DNA of 64,000 nucleotides from Prochlorococcus marinus str. MIT 9313 (GCF_000011485.1 NC_005071.1:1057347-1121346), one strand, 5' to 3'. Shown: positions 1 through 9,332, numbered from the stretch's first letter. Program-made: numbers and translations. The notes: generated from the letters alone by a model not told the origin.

Positions 1-658
1 CAGCCAACCAGCCAAGAACGGAGAGCATTAGCAACCAAAGAATTGGAATGCCGAAATAGAGTCGCTCATTTTGTAGAAAGTTGTCGATGAAGCCAGAAGT
101 GAAGCCAGCAACCAAAATGCCGAACACCCCTTGGGCACTAGCTACGCAAAGCAACTGCAGCAAAGATCCTCTGTATGGAAGCAGTTTGGCTGGCAGACTC
201 CACAGTGGCGATCGCTCACTGCCGCCAGTGCGGAACTCTGGCCCGGGTTCGAACTCGAGCACGATGCCAGTGAATTTATCAAGGAATTCCTCCATCTCCA
301 CTCGCGTCCGACCCTGAGCAGGATCACTTAGGAAGACGTGGCGATCGTTAAACCCTTCAACCACTAGAAAGTGATTGAAGCCCCAAAAGACGATGCATGG
401 GAAGTGGCCTTCACTTCTGAGTGTTTCTCCTGAGCAGCGATAGGCTTTTGCTGTGAGGCCGTATTCACGAGCAGCCTTAAGTACCTGCTTAGCATTAGAA
501 CCATCGCGGTTGACGCCGCAGGCCAAACGCAGCTCGCTGAGTTCAACAATACGGCCAAAGTAAGCGAGGATCGTGGCAAGCGAAGCGGCGCCACATTCAG
601 TTGCTTCGTATTGCAGCCGTGCTTGGGCCTTGACGCGCTTCCGCTGCAGTTTCTTCAT
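1..658 (-). CDS. C39-peptidase bacteriocin/peptide ABC exporter, N-terminal part (runs off window)
   Basis: The gene starts at the ATG at 658-656 and stays open to the window edge (219 codons visible). It begins with a peptidase C39 domain: Cys22 in ATECGAAS, His96 in WGFNHF and Asp112 in LSDPAQG form the expected Cys-His-Asp set, with Gln16 six residues before the Cys as the usual oxyanion-hole Gln. From about residue 150 the sequence turns hydrophobic, as expected for the transmembrane part of a peptidase-containing ABC transporter; the ATPase would lie beyond the window. Such proteins cut leader peptides after Gly-Gly and export the cargo. It overlaps the stop of the HlyD gene by four bases (ATGA), so it is the third gene of a tolC-hlyD-exporter operon. 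The domain call is firm; whether the substrate is a lanthipeptide, microcin or other peptide is unknown. Confidence 0.9.
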   Translation of the reverse strand, partial: MKKLQRKRVKAQARLQYEATECGAASLATILAYFGRIVELSELRLACGVNRDGSNAKQVLKAAREYGLTAKAYRCSGETLRSEGHFPCIVFWGFNHFLVVEGFNDRHVFLSDPAQGRTRVEMEEFLDKFTGIVLEFEPGPEFRTGGSERSPLWSLPAKLLPYRGSLLQLLCVASAQGVFGILVAGFTSGFIDNFLQNERLYFGIPILWLLMLSVLGWLA

Positions 659-2058
659 TCGTTTATTTGTTGCCTGTTGTTGTTAGGTAGCAGGTGTGGT
701 CTGTCTGGCGGACTCATGCCAAAGAAATAACGGAAACTAGGAAGCACCATTTCGATAGGAGCAACGTATCGGGTGGTGATCTGCACAGAAAGGCGATCAC
801 CGGGGGTCGGAGGGAATGGCAGATCGCCTCTTGAACTCCAGCGGTAACCACCGCTGTTCAAGGGGGAGGTCTCTCCACTGCGCTCAAGCGCCAAGACTGC
901 AAGGGTTGGAGATGGCTCGCGATTTGTGATCACTTGGGCCAGCGATTTCAGTCCTACACGGGCATGGACATCTTCTAGCCCGCTTGGCACTTGGGCCATC
1001 GACACTACGCGCCCACGGATGCCCCCAACTTCCGATCGTTTATAACCCTCTGGAGTAGCTAGAGCGTCCATGCCTGGGAACACCTGGGCCATTTCCCTGG
1101 AGCCGAGAAACACCGGCACTAATATGGGACTATTGAGTGAATCATCACTCAATTGCAGTACAACTTGACCCTGGATGACACTTTCACCGTTGTTTGGGAT
1201 GACTTGTGTCAAATAAACATCATCCGAGGCAAAGATCATCTGCTGGTTAATAAGATTTGAAAGTGTGTTACCCAATTTCTGATAAGACTGATCAAGTTGA
1301 TTACTAAGGTTAATCAACTCATTTTTGTTGCTATAAATCTGAGAGCGAAGATTGTCAACCTGAGCTTGTTCCTGCAGAATCGCTGCACGTGTCACATATC
1401 CCTTGCTTTCAAGTTTTTGCATCTGGGCAAGATAAGAGGAGCGTCTAGCAAGTTCTTCACGAAGGATTGATTGCTTGGAATTGATATTATTCTGTTGAGC
1501 CAGGGTATCGCGGAGTGTTCTCTTGAGTTGATCAAGCTCACTATGGAGTTGCTCATGCTGAGCAGATGATTGAATCCAAAGCATTAGTTGACCTGCAGGG
1601 ACTTTCTGTCCATAAAAGGTTTGTTTAAGTTTTTCTGTGAAATTTTCAGCAGATGAATTTTTAGCCATTGATATTTTTTCTGAATGTTTTTTATCGATGG
1701 CATTAAGGATATTGGTCGCCAGCTCAGTCATTTGCCGATTATTAAATTGACCAGGCCGATTTTTGAAACGTTTGGCCGATAGATGCCATTGCTGTTTTGG
1801 TTGATTAAACATCCAAATAGCATTGCCGTTGGTACCGCTGATGCTGCTATTAATTGTACTCACTGGCAGTAGCACGCCTGTGCCTTCTACGCTCAAAGGA
1901 ATACGTGCCAAGGTGGCCCACAGAGCTCCGCCGATGGCAATCAGCAGACCCATTCCCAAAGTAACCTTTAAAGGTGGTGTCAATAATGTAATTGGTGGGT
2001 TGCGATCACCAACTTGATAGCGCTTTAGCAAAGCGCGTTTGTTAAAGGGATTAGTCAA
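655..2058 (-). CDS. HlyD-family membrane fusion protein (type I secretion / NHLM-type adaptor)
   Basis: 467 residues. One transmembrane helix at about residues 32-50 follows a short cytoplasmic N-terminus, then a periplasmic part with a long Gln/Leu/Ser-rich coiled coil (about 175-270) and a C-terminal beta-rich region, the standard layout of an HlyD/EmrA-type adaptor linking an inner-membrane exporter to a TolC channel. Its ATG overlaps the TolC stop and its TGA overlaps the start of the C39 exporter, four bases each, so all three genes are probably translationally coupled. The N-terminal periplasmic section is longer than in simple HlyD proteins, as in adaptors of NHLM bacteriocin systems (inference). 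Confidence 0.85.
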   Translation of the reverse strand: MTNPFNKRALLKRYQVGDRNPPITLLTPPLKVTLGMGLLIAIGGALWATLARIPLSVEGTGVLLPVSTINSSISGTNGNAIWMFNQPKQQWHLSAKRFKNRPGQFNNRQMTELATNILNAIDKKHSEKISMAKNSSAENFTEKLKQTFYGQKVPAGQLMLWIQSSAQHEQLHSELDQLKRTLRDTLAQQNNINSKQSILREELARRSSYLAQMQKLESKGYVTRAAILQEQAQVDNLRSQIYSNKNELINLSNQLDQSYQKLGNTLSNLINQQMIFASDDVYLTQVIPNNGESVIQGQVVLQLSDDSLNSPILVPVFLGSREMAQVFPGMDALATPEGYKRSEVGGIRGRVVSMAQVPSGLEDVHARVGLKSLAQVITNREPSPTLAVLALERSGETSPLNSGGYRWSSRGDLPFPPTPGDRLSVQITTRYVAPIEMVLPSFRYFFGMSPPDRPHLLPNNNRQQINE

Positions 2059-3644
2059 GGTATTAGAGAGGAGTTTTTAGGATTGCTCGATGGATTACGC
2101 ATCATTCTTAAACGCATCTGTACATCCTTCTCGGTACTACCAGGCCATGTGGCTGAGTAGCGATAGATTTCAGCAACAGCATTATTGTAACTAAGTATCG
2201 CTTGCGAGGATTGTTGTGCAGCTATAGAAAGCTGTTGAATGGTCTGTACAACGCTGGTGATATCACCTACCCCAGCAGCCCAGCGCACTCGAGCGACCTC
2301 TTGCGCGAGCTTTGCACTTTCATAAGCCCTTTGGGCACTTGCAATGGCTACGCGTGATGTTTGCATTTCAGCAAAGCTGCTTCGTACTTGACGAACAACA
2401 GTTAGTTCCGTTTGGGCTGCTTGGGCTTTTTGTTGACGGCTCTGCGCATAAAAAGATTCAGCATTTGCTGCATTAATGCCGCCATCGAACAAAGACCATG
2501 AGAAGCCGATCCCGACAGTAGCTGTCCATGTCCGAGTCCAATGGTAAGCGCTCCCAGGATCATCATCGACAGGGACGGATGAGTAACCATTGCTGGAGTT
2601 CAGTGATCCAGTTCCCATAAGTTGAAAAACTGGCAGGTAGCTGCGTATAGAGGCGATACCTCTCCATTGAGCTGATTCAGCGGCAGCAAGGCTGGCAAGA
2701 ATCTCTTCACGTTGCTTGAGTGCGTTTTTGAGGGTTTCTTGAAGGGTTTCACTCCAACTCCCTGCACGAGCGGCTGGATCACTAGGGATGGCGAGTTTTC
2801 CTGGTGGTAGTGCTAGGTATTCTGCTAATAAAGCAGTTTGCTTGATGTATTCCTGGGTATAGCTAACTAGTTGGCTGAGTTGAGTAAAAAGCTGAGACTT
2901 AGTTTGCTCAACATCAAGCACAGTCGCCATCCCGATATTTTTTTGAGCTTCTAGCATCTTGAGTTGTTGTTTATTAATCGCATAAATCTGTTTAAAGCTA
3001 TTAATGAGCTGTTGGCTACTTTGAATGCCGTAGTAGCTCTGCTGAAGGTTGAGGATGAGATTACGGGTGCTTACATTAAAAAGTAATTTTTGTTGCTTGA
3101 GTGATTCAGATGCTGCGTTGATATCAGGCTGTCGCGTTGGATCAATGAAGTTCCAGCTCACTATCGCTCCAGGCTGGAGTAGAAATGATTGGCTCTTGTT
3201 TACTGAATAGAGTGAGTTAGAGCTTAGAGTGGTTGATGAAGCTCTGTTTCCACGCATACCATATTGATTGTTAATGTAAGTTCCCCAGCTGTAACCAATG
3301 AATGGAGATCCATTGGATAATTGTAATTGAGGATACCAGCGTCTTTGTGCAGCAATCAAAGACCATTCGTATTGCTGAATCGCACCAAATGTTTGAAGCA
3401 GTTCTGGATTGTTAGTAATCCCAATAACGATAGCTTCATTGAGTGTAATCGGCATAGAATTTCGCTTGACACGATTCTGCAAGCGATCCAATTCATCAAC
3501 AAGATATGTTGAATCAATATTGGAAGTATTGCTAGTCAATAATTCGTTTGATTTTTCTGTCTGCGCAAGGCTTTGTGGCACTGCCAAAAAGCTGGCCAGC
3601 TGCAAAACCACTGTTGAAGTGTGGAGGGAACGCCGAATTGACAT
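2055..3644 (-). CDS. TolC-family outer membrane efflux protein
   Basis: 529 residues with a signal peptide (hydrophobic stretch ending VPQSLAQ near residue 28). Long Gln/Ala-rich helices in two similar halves, with conserved blocks such as SWSLFDGG around residue 380, fit the outer-membrane factor family of trimeric tunnel proteins. It is first in the operon and overlaps the downstream HlyD gene by four bases. It should provide the outer-membrane exit for peptides processed by the C39 exporter. The family call is secure; the transported substrate is inferred only from the neighbours. Confidence 0.88.
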   Translation of the reverse strand: MSIRRSLHTSTVVLQLASFLAVPQSLAQTEKSNELLTSNTSNIDSTYLVDELDRLQNRVKRNSMPITLNEAIVIGITNNPELLQTFGAIQQYEWSLIAAQRRWYPQLQLSNGSPFIGYSWGTYINNQYGMRGNRASSTTLSSNSLYSVNKSQSFLLQPGAIVSWNFIDPTRQPDINAASESLKQQKLLFNVSTRNLILNLQQSYYGIQSSQQLINSFKQIYAINKQQLKMLEAQKNIGMATVLDVEQTKSQLFTQLSQLVSYTQEYIKQTALLAEYLALPPGKLAIPSDPAARAGSWSETLQETLKNALKQREEILASLAAAESAQWRGIASIRSYLPVFQLMGTGSLNSSNGYSSVPVDDDPGSAYHWTRTWTATVGIGFSWSLFDGGINAANAESFYAQSRQQKAQAAQTELTVVRQVRSSFAEMQTSRVAIASAQRAYESAKLAQEVARVRWAAGVGDITSVVQTIQQLSIAAQQSSQAILSYNNAVAEIYRYSATWPGSTEKDVQMRLRMMRNPSSNPKNSSLIP

Positions 3645-4014
3645 CTATAGGTTGCCACCCAGGTAATTGTCAGGATTTCAAGCGCATTATGGAGCTTTTT
3701 GACAACTCTGCAAGTTTTTCTAACGCCTAGTTGTGTTAGTCAATCATATTGAAGGCGGTCCATCTAGGGGAGTAACCACTGCATTGGCAATAGATACGCA
3801 ATAAAAAAAGAGAACCTCTGGTGATGCTAGAACAATGAAGCAAAATGTGAGTGTCGTGTCGGAAACGTATTTAGATATAGATTCCATCAAGATATTCAAT
3901 CTTGCAAAGCATATGAATTCGTTGGCCGAGCGAGCATTTATAGCGAGGTAGGGTTATAAATGTCCACTTCAAGAATTATGTTGTCGCGACGATACTGGCT
4001 TTAAGTTCTTATAG
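3645..4014. other. Intergenic region with the promoter side of the secretion operon
   Basis: AT-rich and without a convincing reading frame. It must carry the promoter of the leftward tolC-hlyD-exporter operon and the 3' end of the next leftward gene. No operator or strong terminator was recognised. Confidence 0.4.
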
Positions 4015-4491
4015 TTAAGAATTGGGTCTGGCTACGGTTTTCACGGTGGTGACCTCTACGCTTTCAGTCTTTAGTGGAGTCCATCTGCACCGCCCATATA
4101 CGGTTTCCATATCACGACCCATATTGTTGTAGCTCTTGCGTGAAGTCATCAGCGTGTTGAGGTCAATAAACAGGTCATTTCCAACCCTGGGCGATATGGC
4201 CCTCCAGATACGGTTACGATCGCCGATGTCACCTTTCCATTCGCCCACGCGCGTTTCAATGACCAGTGATTTGTTGTCGATGCGGCCAGTGGTTTTGATA
4301 GAAAAGCGATGATCTGGTTTCTGCCAATAAGTGTCTCGTTCACGTGAATAGGTGTAGAGCTGACCCGTGTTGCGATCAAACACATAGGCTTCACGAGAAA
4401 GCGTATTGCTGCATTCCAGATGCTGGAGAACTGGCGCAGAGTTACAGCCGCTCAGCAGCATTGTGGCGACGATTGAAGTGAGTAGTTTCAT
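4015..4491 (-). CDS. Putative lipoprotein of unknown function
   Basis: 158 residues. A short signal peptide ends in a lipobox (LLSGC at residues 12-16), predicting a lipid-anchored envelope protein. The rest is mostly beta-strand-like, with several charged segments and two further cysteines, at residues 27 and 135. I do not recognise the family. The frame remains open for about 60 codons upstream of the ATG without another start codon; the lipobox position favours the ATG at 4491. It lies leftward, upstream of and separate from the secretion operon. Confidence 0.7.
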   Translation of the reverse strand: MKLLTSIVATMLLSGCNSAPVLQHLECSNTLSREAYVFDRNTGQLYTYSRERDTYWQKPDHRFSIKTTGRIDNKSLVIETRVGEWKGDIGDRNRIWRAISPRVGNDLFIDLNTLMTSRKSYNNMGRDMETVYGRCRWTPLKTESVEVTTVKTVARPNS

Positions 4492-4964
4492 GTAGGTCTC
4501 AGTATCGAATAAAGATAAAGGGCTTTGCAGGGTAAAGAAATACTCAACCGCATTGATGATGTACGAGAGGGCGTCATCGAGCTTGGTCTGTTTGGCGACC
4601 TTGGGGAACTGGACGCACCAGAAATTGATAGCAGGTTGTTTTTTCCCGGTGTCTAGCTGAAGGGTCAGGTCATCATCATGAGTGGTCTAAGCGGCACGGG
4701 CAAAACCCAGCTTGTTTGTTCTATGGCGTCCGCTGCAAGGCGTGGAGGTGTCTTCCTCGGCTTGGCTTACGAAAAAGCCCTGGGTCTGTGTTTTGCAGCT
4801 GAAGGTGCAGTGAATGGTTTTGAGCATTGGTCACTCTGCAGTGGTGGCAACTTTTCGCCAACCTGAATCCGGGCTTGCAACTTCCAATCAATGGCAGAAC
4901 CGTCGAGATCACGAACGAGTAGCGCTTGCAGGCGACGTGGTTCTGTCTTATCTCCTGTCCTGCC
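4492..4964. other. Gene-poor stretch
   Basis: No gene is supported. On the minus strand the lipoprotein frame stays open back to a TAG near 4690 and reads like protein (for example KLDDALSYIINAVEYFF), so this may be the remnant of a larger ancestral gene. Overlapping frames in other phases look like chance. Confidence 0.3.
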
Positions 4965-5295
4965 TCACCACAACGGCTCATTTCTTTGAGGTGCACTTTG
5001 AGGGACTGGTGCAACAGGGCCTGTGCTTTCACCGTTGCGATCCCTTTGCTCTGCTTGTGGTTCTACTGGTGCTTTCTCTTTTGGTGTTGAAGGAGTCTCT
5101 GCTGCGTCATCAGGTTTCTCAGCATCCTTCTTCTCGCGGTCTTTTTGATCTTTACTTTTTTTCTTCTGCTAGACAAAGACCCAGGGGTTCGCAAAGCGCT
5201 GGCACCGTAAATAAAGCAATCGCCGCGGACAAGCCTGTTAGCACTACCAAAACGATGATCAATCCCACCACTATTTGGCAGCAACAGCAAGGCAT
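4965..5295 (-). pseudogene. Small membrane protein gene split by a frameshift in an A7 run
   Basis: The ATG at 5295 opens a frame with four consecutive cysteines (residues 3-6), a hydrophobic helix (about 8-30) and then AEEKK before a TAA at 5154-5152. One base removed from the seven-A run (T7 on the plus strand, 5156-5162) joins this directly to a charged Lys/Asp/Glu/Pro-rich tail of about 60 residues ending at the TGA at 4967-4965. The combined architecture, a membrane anchor followed by an acidic/proline-rich linker, is coherent. It could be a real indel, a sequencing error, or a slippage site. Function unknown. Confidence 0.55.
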
Positions 5296-5642
5296 GAAGA
5301 AGGGCACCCGCGTCGGATGCCCTCAAGTCCAGGACAGGTTTTCAGGGTTTCTACGTCCTCGGACTCCTGATCTAGGTCTAAGCAAGCAACAACAAGGCGT
5401 CAGTAGGAAGAATTACTCCTTTCGATCAAGCGTCTCTAAACGCCCCCGCACTACCCTTTCGCACCTCTCAGGGGCTGGATCGCACAAGCATTTTTTGCTG
5501 CTAAGAACACAAAAAAGAACAGCCCGAATCTGGATGGGGGATTGAGGTAGGCATTGCCTTTTTACCGGCAATCTCAATAGCCGGTTCTGTCCGTTGAACC
5601 CCTTGCGGTCACTTGTCAGCAACTGGCCAACTCAAACAAGAG

Positions 5643-5663
5643 AAAGGGGCCCGCAGGCCCCCT
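5643..5663 (-). terminator. Rho-independent terminator of the coiled-coil gene
   Basis: A GC-rich inverted repeat (GGGGCC / GGCCCC around a short loop) is followed on the minus strand by TTTCTC, 65 bases after the stop of the leftward gene at 5728. Confidence 0.5.
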
Positions 5664-5727
5664 AGAACGTGCTGTTGTATCCCAGCAAATATCGGCAGAT
5701 GGGTCCCACTCCAGCTGCCGTTAGCGA

Positions 5728-5982
5728 TCACTCTTTTGTGGCCGCTAACTCTTTGTCTGGCTCAGCTGCTGGTAGTGCAGCTTGCAGTTCACTGATCTGC
5801 TCGTTAAGGCGCTCAATCACCTGAGAGTGATGCTCTTTGCGAGCTTCAAGTTTGGCAACTTGGCGCTCATTTTCTTGCGCACGCAGCTTGTTGTACTGCG
5901 AATCAGGGATCACAACAACGCGATCACGAGGAATGCTGTAGCCGAATGGAACGTCAAAGACGGAATCGAATAGTGAATACAT
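5728..5982 (-). CDS. Coiled-coil paralog family protein, member 1
   Basis: 84 residues from the start MYSLFDSVFD; an in-frame ATG 15 bases upstream is less likely because the paralog at 35638 begins with the same MYSLFD. A basic beta-like segment and the motif PDSQY are followed by a long heptad coiled coil (about 33-70) and an Ala/Glu-rich tail. Two more members sit at 35354-35638 and 8751-9038; they share the pattern D(S/G)(Q/E)(Y/F) followed by a charged helix with RV..LE. The upstream leader also resembles that of the 35 kb copy. Function unknown; a small structural or regulatory protein is possible. Confidence 0.75.
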   Translation of the reverse strand: MYSLFDSVFDVPFGYSIPRDRVVVIPDSQYNKLRAQENERQVAKLEARKEHHSQVIERLNEQISELQAALPAAEPDKELAATKE

Positions 5983-6027
5983 GATTGTTCTCTTCAAGAC
6001 CCCTACAGTTTGACTCCACCAGAATGT

Positions 6028-6078
6028 TCAACCGAACCAAAAAGGTCGTGAGAACCAGGGCCGGTTGGCGATAGACAT
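6028..6078 (-). CDS. Possible upstream leader peptide (uORF) in the 5' region of the coiled-coil gene
   Basis: A 16-codon frame with an ATG encodes a peptide containing NRPWFS and FWFG. In the homologous leader of the 35 kb paralog the same frame reads NRAWFS and FLFG, so the amino-acid pattern is kept although the bases differ at several places. This hints at a translated leader or at a larger decayed frame. Weak evidence. Confidence 0.25.
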   Translation of the reverse strand: MSIANRPWFSRPFWFG

Positions 6079-6097
6079 CACGTTTTAAACGTCTCTG

Positions 6098-6110
6098 GTA
6101 CGGCTTTCGC
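6098..6110 (-). promoter_or_regulatory. Shared GTACGG(C/T)TTT motif upstream of the coiled-coil gene
   Basis: The plus strand reads GTACGGCTTTCGC. The same core occurs at 35753-35765 and 9102-9115, each upstream of a member of the same family (about 115, 115 and 64 bases from the start codon). It may be part of a common promoter. Confidence 0.3.
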
Positions 6111-6382
6111 GACTAAAAATCCATCGATCAACAGGTCGCATCGTCAAGGGAATACAAAAGTTTCATGGCTTGAGCAAGCTTCAAGCCTGGAGGCGTCTCT
6201 CCTATGAACTCCTCGAGCACCTAGAACTGTTCCGCGCTTGGCTCCGATAGCTCGCCGTTGTCTTGAAATTCATCAAATAAGGGTTCTCGAGCTATTTCTT
6301 CTCACGCTGCGCACGCTTACGCCTGTTCTTGCCATCACTGGCCATGTGAGACCATCAGCTGAGCGAGATTTCCCGCGCCTCG

Positions 6383-6544
6383 ATGCTCAGTAAGTCCATA
6401 ACTGGGATGTTCGGTCGTCGAAACAAAAAAGATGCTCCCAAGGAGGAACCCACAGAAACAGATCTCGAAAGGGGCTACAGGCTCGCTGCCGCTAAGCAAA
6501 AGGAGATTTTGAAAGAACTTCTCGCACAAAAACCAAGGGCCTAA
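6383..6544 (+). CDS. Small charged protein
   Basis: 53 codons starting MLSKSITGMFGRR, with a second possible ATG at codon 9. The body is Lys/Glu-rich and ends with a predicted amphipathic helix containing YRLAAAKQKEILKELLAQ. Codon usage and composition look coding. It is preceded by about 270 bases without a gene. Function unknown. Confidence 0.55.
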   Translation: MLSKSITGMFGRRNKKDAPKEEPTETDLERGYRLAAAKQKEILKELLAQKPRA

Positions 6545-6752
6545 CTTTCCACCACTGGTCTAGGGGCAGAGGGGTTGAAACGACTCTCACCACTGGGCTG
6601 ACGTTGCCCTACAACCATCTTTTTGCAGTCTTTTCCATCGCTCCCTTAGATCAGCCACATCGGGATGCATCGATCTGGTTTTCAGTAAGGCGAGCTCTTC
6701 CTTCCTCTGGCGAACTTTGATCACTTCGATGGGGCGGTCGAGATCGCTCTTG

Positions 6753-6932
6753 TCAGTCGCCCATCAAGATCTTGCCTTCGCCGTACGTCTCTGGCGGGTC
6801 AGGGATTTGCTGTTCCTCTGGGTTTTGTGGGATGGCTTCTTCCATGCCCAAATCGATCTCAAGGAAAAGAAGAGACAAAACACCAATCAGTAATGCAGCC
6901 ACTGCCAGTAGAGACCAGTGGCGACGGTCCAT
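6753..6932 (-). CDS. Small single-pass membrane protein
   Basis: 59 residues from the ATG at 6932 (MDRRHWSLL); nine extra codons upstream are possible. One hydrophobic helix (about 6-24) is followed by a Pro/Glu-rich soluble tail containing PDPPETYGEG. Typical of the many tiny anchored proteins in picocyanobacterial genomes. No family recognised. Confidence 0.6.
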   Translation of the reverse strand: MDRRHWSLLAVAALLIGVLSLLFLEIDLGMEEAIPQNPEEQQIPDPPETYGEGKILMGD

Positions 6933-7231
6933 CATTGAATCAATAACAATCAGTACCAATGCTCTACTAGATCTCAGCGCCTTGTTGAATGAAAGCTTTG
7001 GAGTTAGCAGCTTTTTTTATCCAGATCAAACGGATAGTCATTCATTCAAGTCTTAGAAGGATAAAAAAAGGGTTTCTCCAAGGCAACAACAACTCCGTTG
7101 GCATTGGACGATTCGCCTCATCAAAATCCAAAAACACTGGTATCAAGATGCAGTGACTATTCCATTTCAACTGGATAAAAATAAGCTGGTTAGCGATATG
7201 GACTGACTGAATTCACCAGCAGGTCAACTCT

Positions 7232-7639
7232 TCAGAGGCCATCGAATCGAACATTTAGGTTCACCCTTTCAGGCCCTAGGGCAGTAGCTTGCGTCACCAA
7301 AACTGCTGTCTTTTGGCTTGCTGTTCCATCAACTGACACGCCAATGGGTGGTGCCCAGGTCGCGGAAAACCCCCAGGGTCCAATCGTGGTTCGGATTGGT
7401 TGCTCGCTATAACCTGCCTTTGTCAGAGCACTTTTGACAATTGGAAAGAGTGTTTCAGCTGTGCCATTGAGCTGACCATTGAGCCCAGTTTGACCAATCG
7501 CATTTGCCATAAATAGAGGAGCCAACTTCCCTCTCACCTCCTTGGGAAGCGTGTTCAGAAGTACCGATGGCTTTTCCGCCCATGCAGCTGGCGAAAGAGT
7601 GGTGAACAAAAACACAGCCGCGACCAGGAATCTGCGCAT
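7232..7639 (-). CDS. Hypothetical secreted protein with signal peptide
   Basis: 135 residues starting at the ATG at 7639. The N-terminus (RRFLVAAVFLF, then PAAWA) is a clear Sec signal peptide with an AWA-type cleavage site near residue 22; 82 codons open upstream in the same frame are unlikely to be used. The mature part has no cysteines and contains TTIGPWGFSATWAPP. No family recognised. It is the last leftward gene before a 1.1-kb gene-poor stretch. Confidence 0.65.
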   Translation of the reverse strand: MRRFLVAAVFLFTTLSPAAWAEKPSVLLNTLPKEVRGKLAPLFMANAIGQTGLNGQLNGTAETLFPIVKSALTKAGYSEQPIRTTIGPWGFSATWAPPIGVSVDGTASQKTAVLVTQATALGPERVNLNVRFDGL

Positions 7640-8750
7640 CAGTTGGGGGTATTTCTGTCTCAGTTGTAGCCAAAACAATCGATTTGCCCATGGCAGCAAC
7701 AAGGCTGAGGATGAACTGCTCATCGATGACCAAGGCAAAGCACCCAGCCACCATGACGATCTGACCACTGCATGAAAAACCGTCGCGATGACTAGGAAGC
7801 AGGGCCGCTTGAATTCAGCGCTAAGAACCCGGACCAGAAAAAAGAGACAATGCGCCGGTCTTAGGCATGCCCCATGCCAGTGCAAGCATGCTGATCAGCA
7901 ACAACTTGAATTGAGCCCCCTGCGACCATCGCCACTGATTGGCTCATGCTTGCCACATCAAAGAGATCACCTAGATGTTGATTTGATGCGCAAGCAGGCA
8001 AGACAATAAAAAAGGCCCATTAGGGCCAGGGACAAACCTTGTGGTTCTCACAGAGCTCGATGAGGTTTGGCGACTGCAAGACCGCGCAGTCCGAAAAAAG
8101 CAAGGACGGAGCTGATGCCGGTGAGAAGTACAAGGGTCGAGACCAAAGTGGGGGTCAGTTCATAGCAACTACCCCAAAAGCTGATACCCATGTCAGTTAC
8201 AGCAAGACTTTTAGTTCATAGCAACAACTCAGCCAATCGCCAATAGGGCCAGGTTGATCGTTGCTGATCAGGTCAATGGCAGTGAATGGCGCCAACGATC
8301 AATTAAGCAAAAAGACTTGCTTTTACAGGCGGTGTAATAACGACAGAACCACCTCAGCACACCTCAAGCGTGTGGTTCATAGCAGCTGCGAGATTGTCAA
8401 TCAAAGAACAAACAAAATCCAACATTTGCGAAGCATCCATCCTGACTGAAGCCGCTAAACCCTGGTCTTAAAGGGATTGGACGCCATGGATCGTTCAGAC
8501 AACCTCGCAATGATTGCAGTTCAGGCCACTTAAGCAATACACCACTGCAGAAAAAAAAGACCACTCAAGCAACACACGCTGCGCGACCCACAAACCAGAA
8601 CCAAGACCGATATCGCCCGTCAGCGAATGTTCTGATGCCTTAATTGATGTAAAAATCAAGTCATACCAGTAGATTTGCCAACGCATAAAAAAGACCCCTG
8701 GTTGCTTTGCATTCACAGCAAGGGTCTTGGCGTTCTCGTGTGAGGTGGGG
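7640..8750. other. 1.1-kb stretch with no well-supported gene
   Basis: Contains two terminator-like hairpins on the minus strand (about 8006-8032 and 8690-8735) and several short frames in conflicting phases. A minus-strand frame of 63 codons starting near 8686 is possible but has unconvincing composition. Confidence 0.35.
8690..8735 (-). terminator. Terminator after the coiled-coil member 3 gene
   Basis: On the minus strand GACCCTTGCTG pairs imperfectly with CAACCAGGGGTC and is followed by TTTTTT, directly downstream of the leftward stop at 8751. Confidence 0.55.
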
Positions 8751-9038
8751 TTAGCTCGCAGTAAGAGCTAGCTCCTTAGCCTTGTCTGACAGGGCTCCCT
8801 CAAGAGTCAACCTTGCGATCTGAATTTCAAGACGTTCAAGGGCGCTGAGGTATGCAGCCTTAGTTTTCTCGAGGTCTGCAACACGTGCAGCCTTCTGAGC
8901 GTCGTAATGAGCCTTGTACTCACCATCACTCATTGCATAGAAGGTGGGTTTTACAGAAGCGCTGGAGGAAGCGAAATAACTGTCGAGGAGCTCGCCTTTG
9001 TCCTGATAGTCAGCGATGCGGTTGTCTAAGGAGGTCAT
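8751..9038 (-). CDS. Coiled-coil paralog family protein, member 3
   Basis: 95 residues from the ATG at 9038 (MTSLDNRIADYQ). It has SDGEY around residue 40, then a long charged helix with ARVADLE and an Ala/Leu-rich C-terminus, matching the layout of the proteins at 5728 and 35354. An upstream extension of 81 codons in frame is rejected because the homologous part begins only after this ATG. A terminator follows the stop. Function unknown. Confidence 0.7.
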   Translation of the reverse strand: MTSLDNRIADYQDKGELLDSYFASSSASVKPTFYAMSDGEYKAHYDAQKAARVADLEKTKAAYLSALERLEIQIARLTLEGALSDKAKELALTAS

Positions 9039-9332
9039 TGGAGGGAGAGAAAAATCGTTCCTTACCGGGCTGCATTTAAAGGGCCATCCAGGAGGCAGTG
9101 GGTACGGTTTCCTCGAATAAAACTCGATAGGCAGATACTTGGTGTCTGCCAACGTCACCCAGAGCACCTTGGCTTGTGTCTGGTTTAACTGCAGCTGTTG
9201 TTCCTCTGCTCTGCGGCGATGCGGTTCTAGAACCATTCTGCTCAGTTGTGCGCGTCGCTGCTGGTGTACACCTCTTGCCATGAGAGCCGATCAACTAGGC
9301 AAGGAATCTTCTTAGTCAGAGCTCATCCCAAC

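Noticed and set aside
4678..4866. P-loop-like GLSGTGKT in a short frame
   Set aside because: The motif occurs in a 62-codon frame with no Walker B or other ATPase feature; most likely chance.
4814..5545. 243-codon plus-strand frame
   Set aside because: Low-complexity, basic and Ser-rich translation without domain pattern; it covers a better minus-strand gene (4965-5295) and a gene-poor region.
7868..7954. Minus-strand peptide with VAGG followed by Ser/Cys, resembling a prochlorosin cleavage site
   Set aside because: The leader would be only about 10 residues and the upstream sequence lacks the acidic pattern of procA leaders.
8495..8716. 73-codon minus-strand frame
   Set aside because: Its first codons overlap the terminator of the neighbouring gene and the composition is not convincing.
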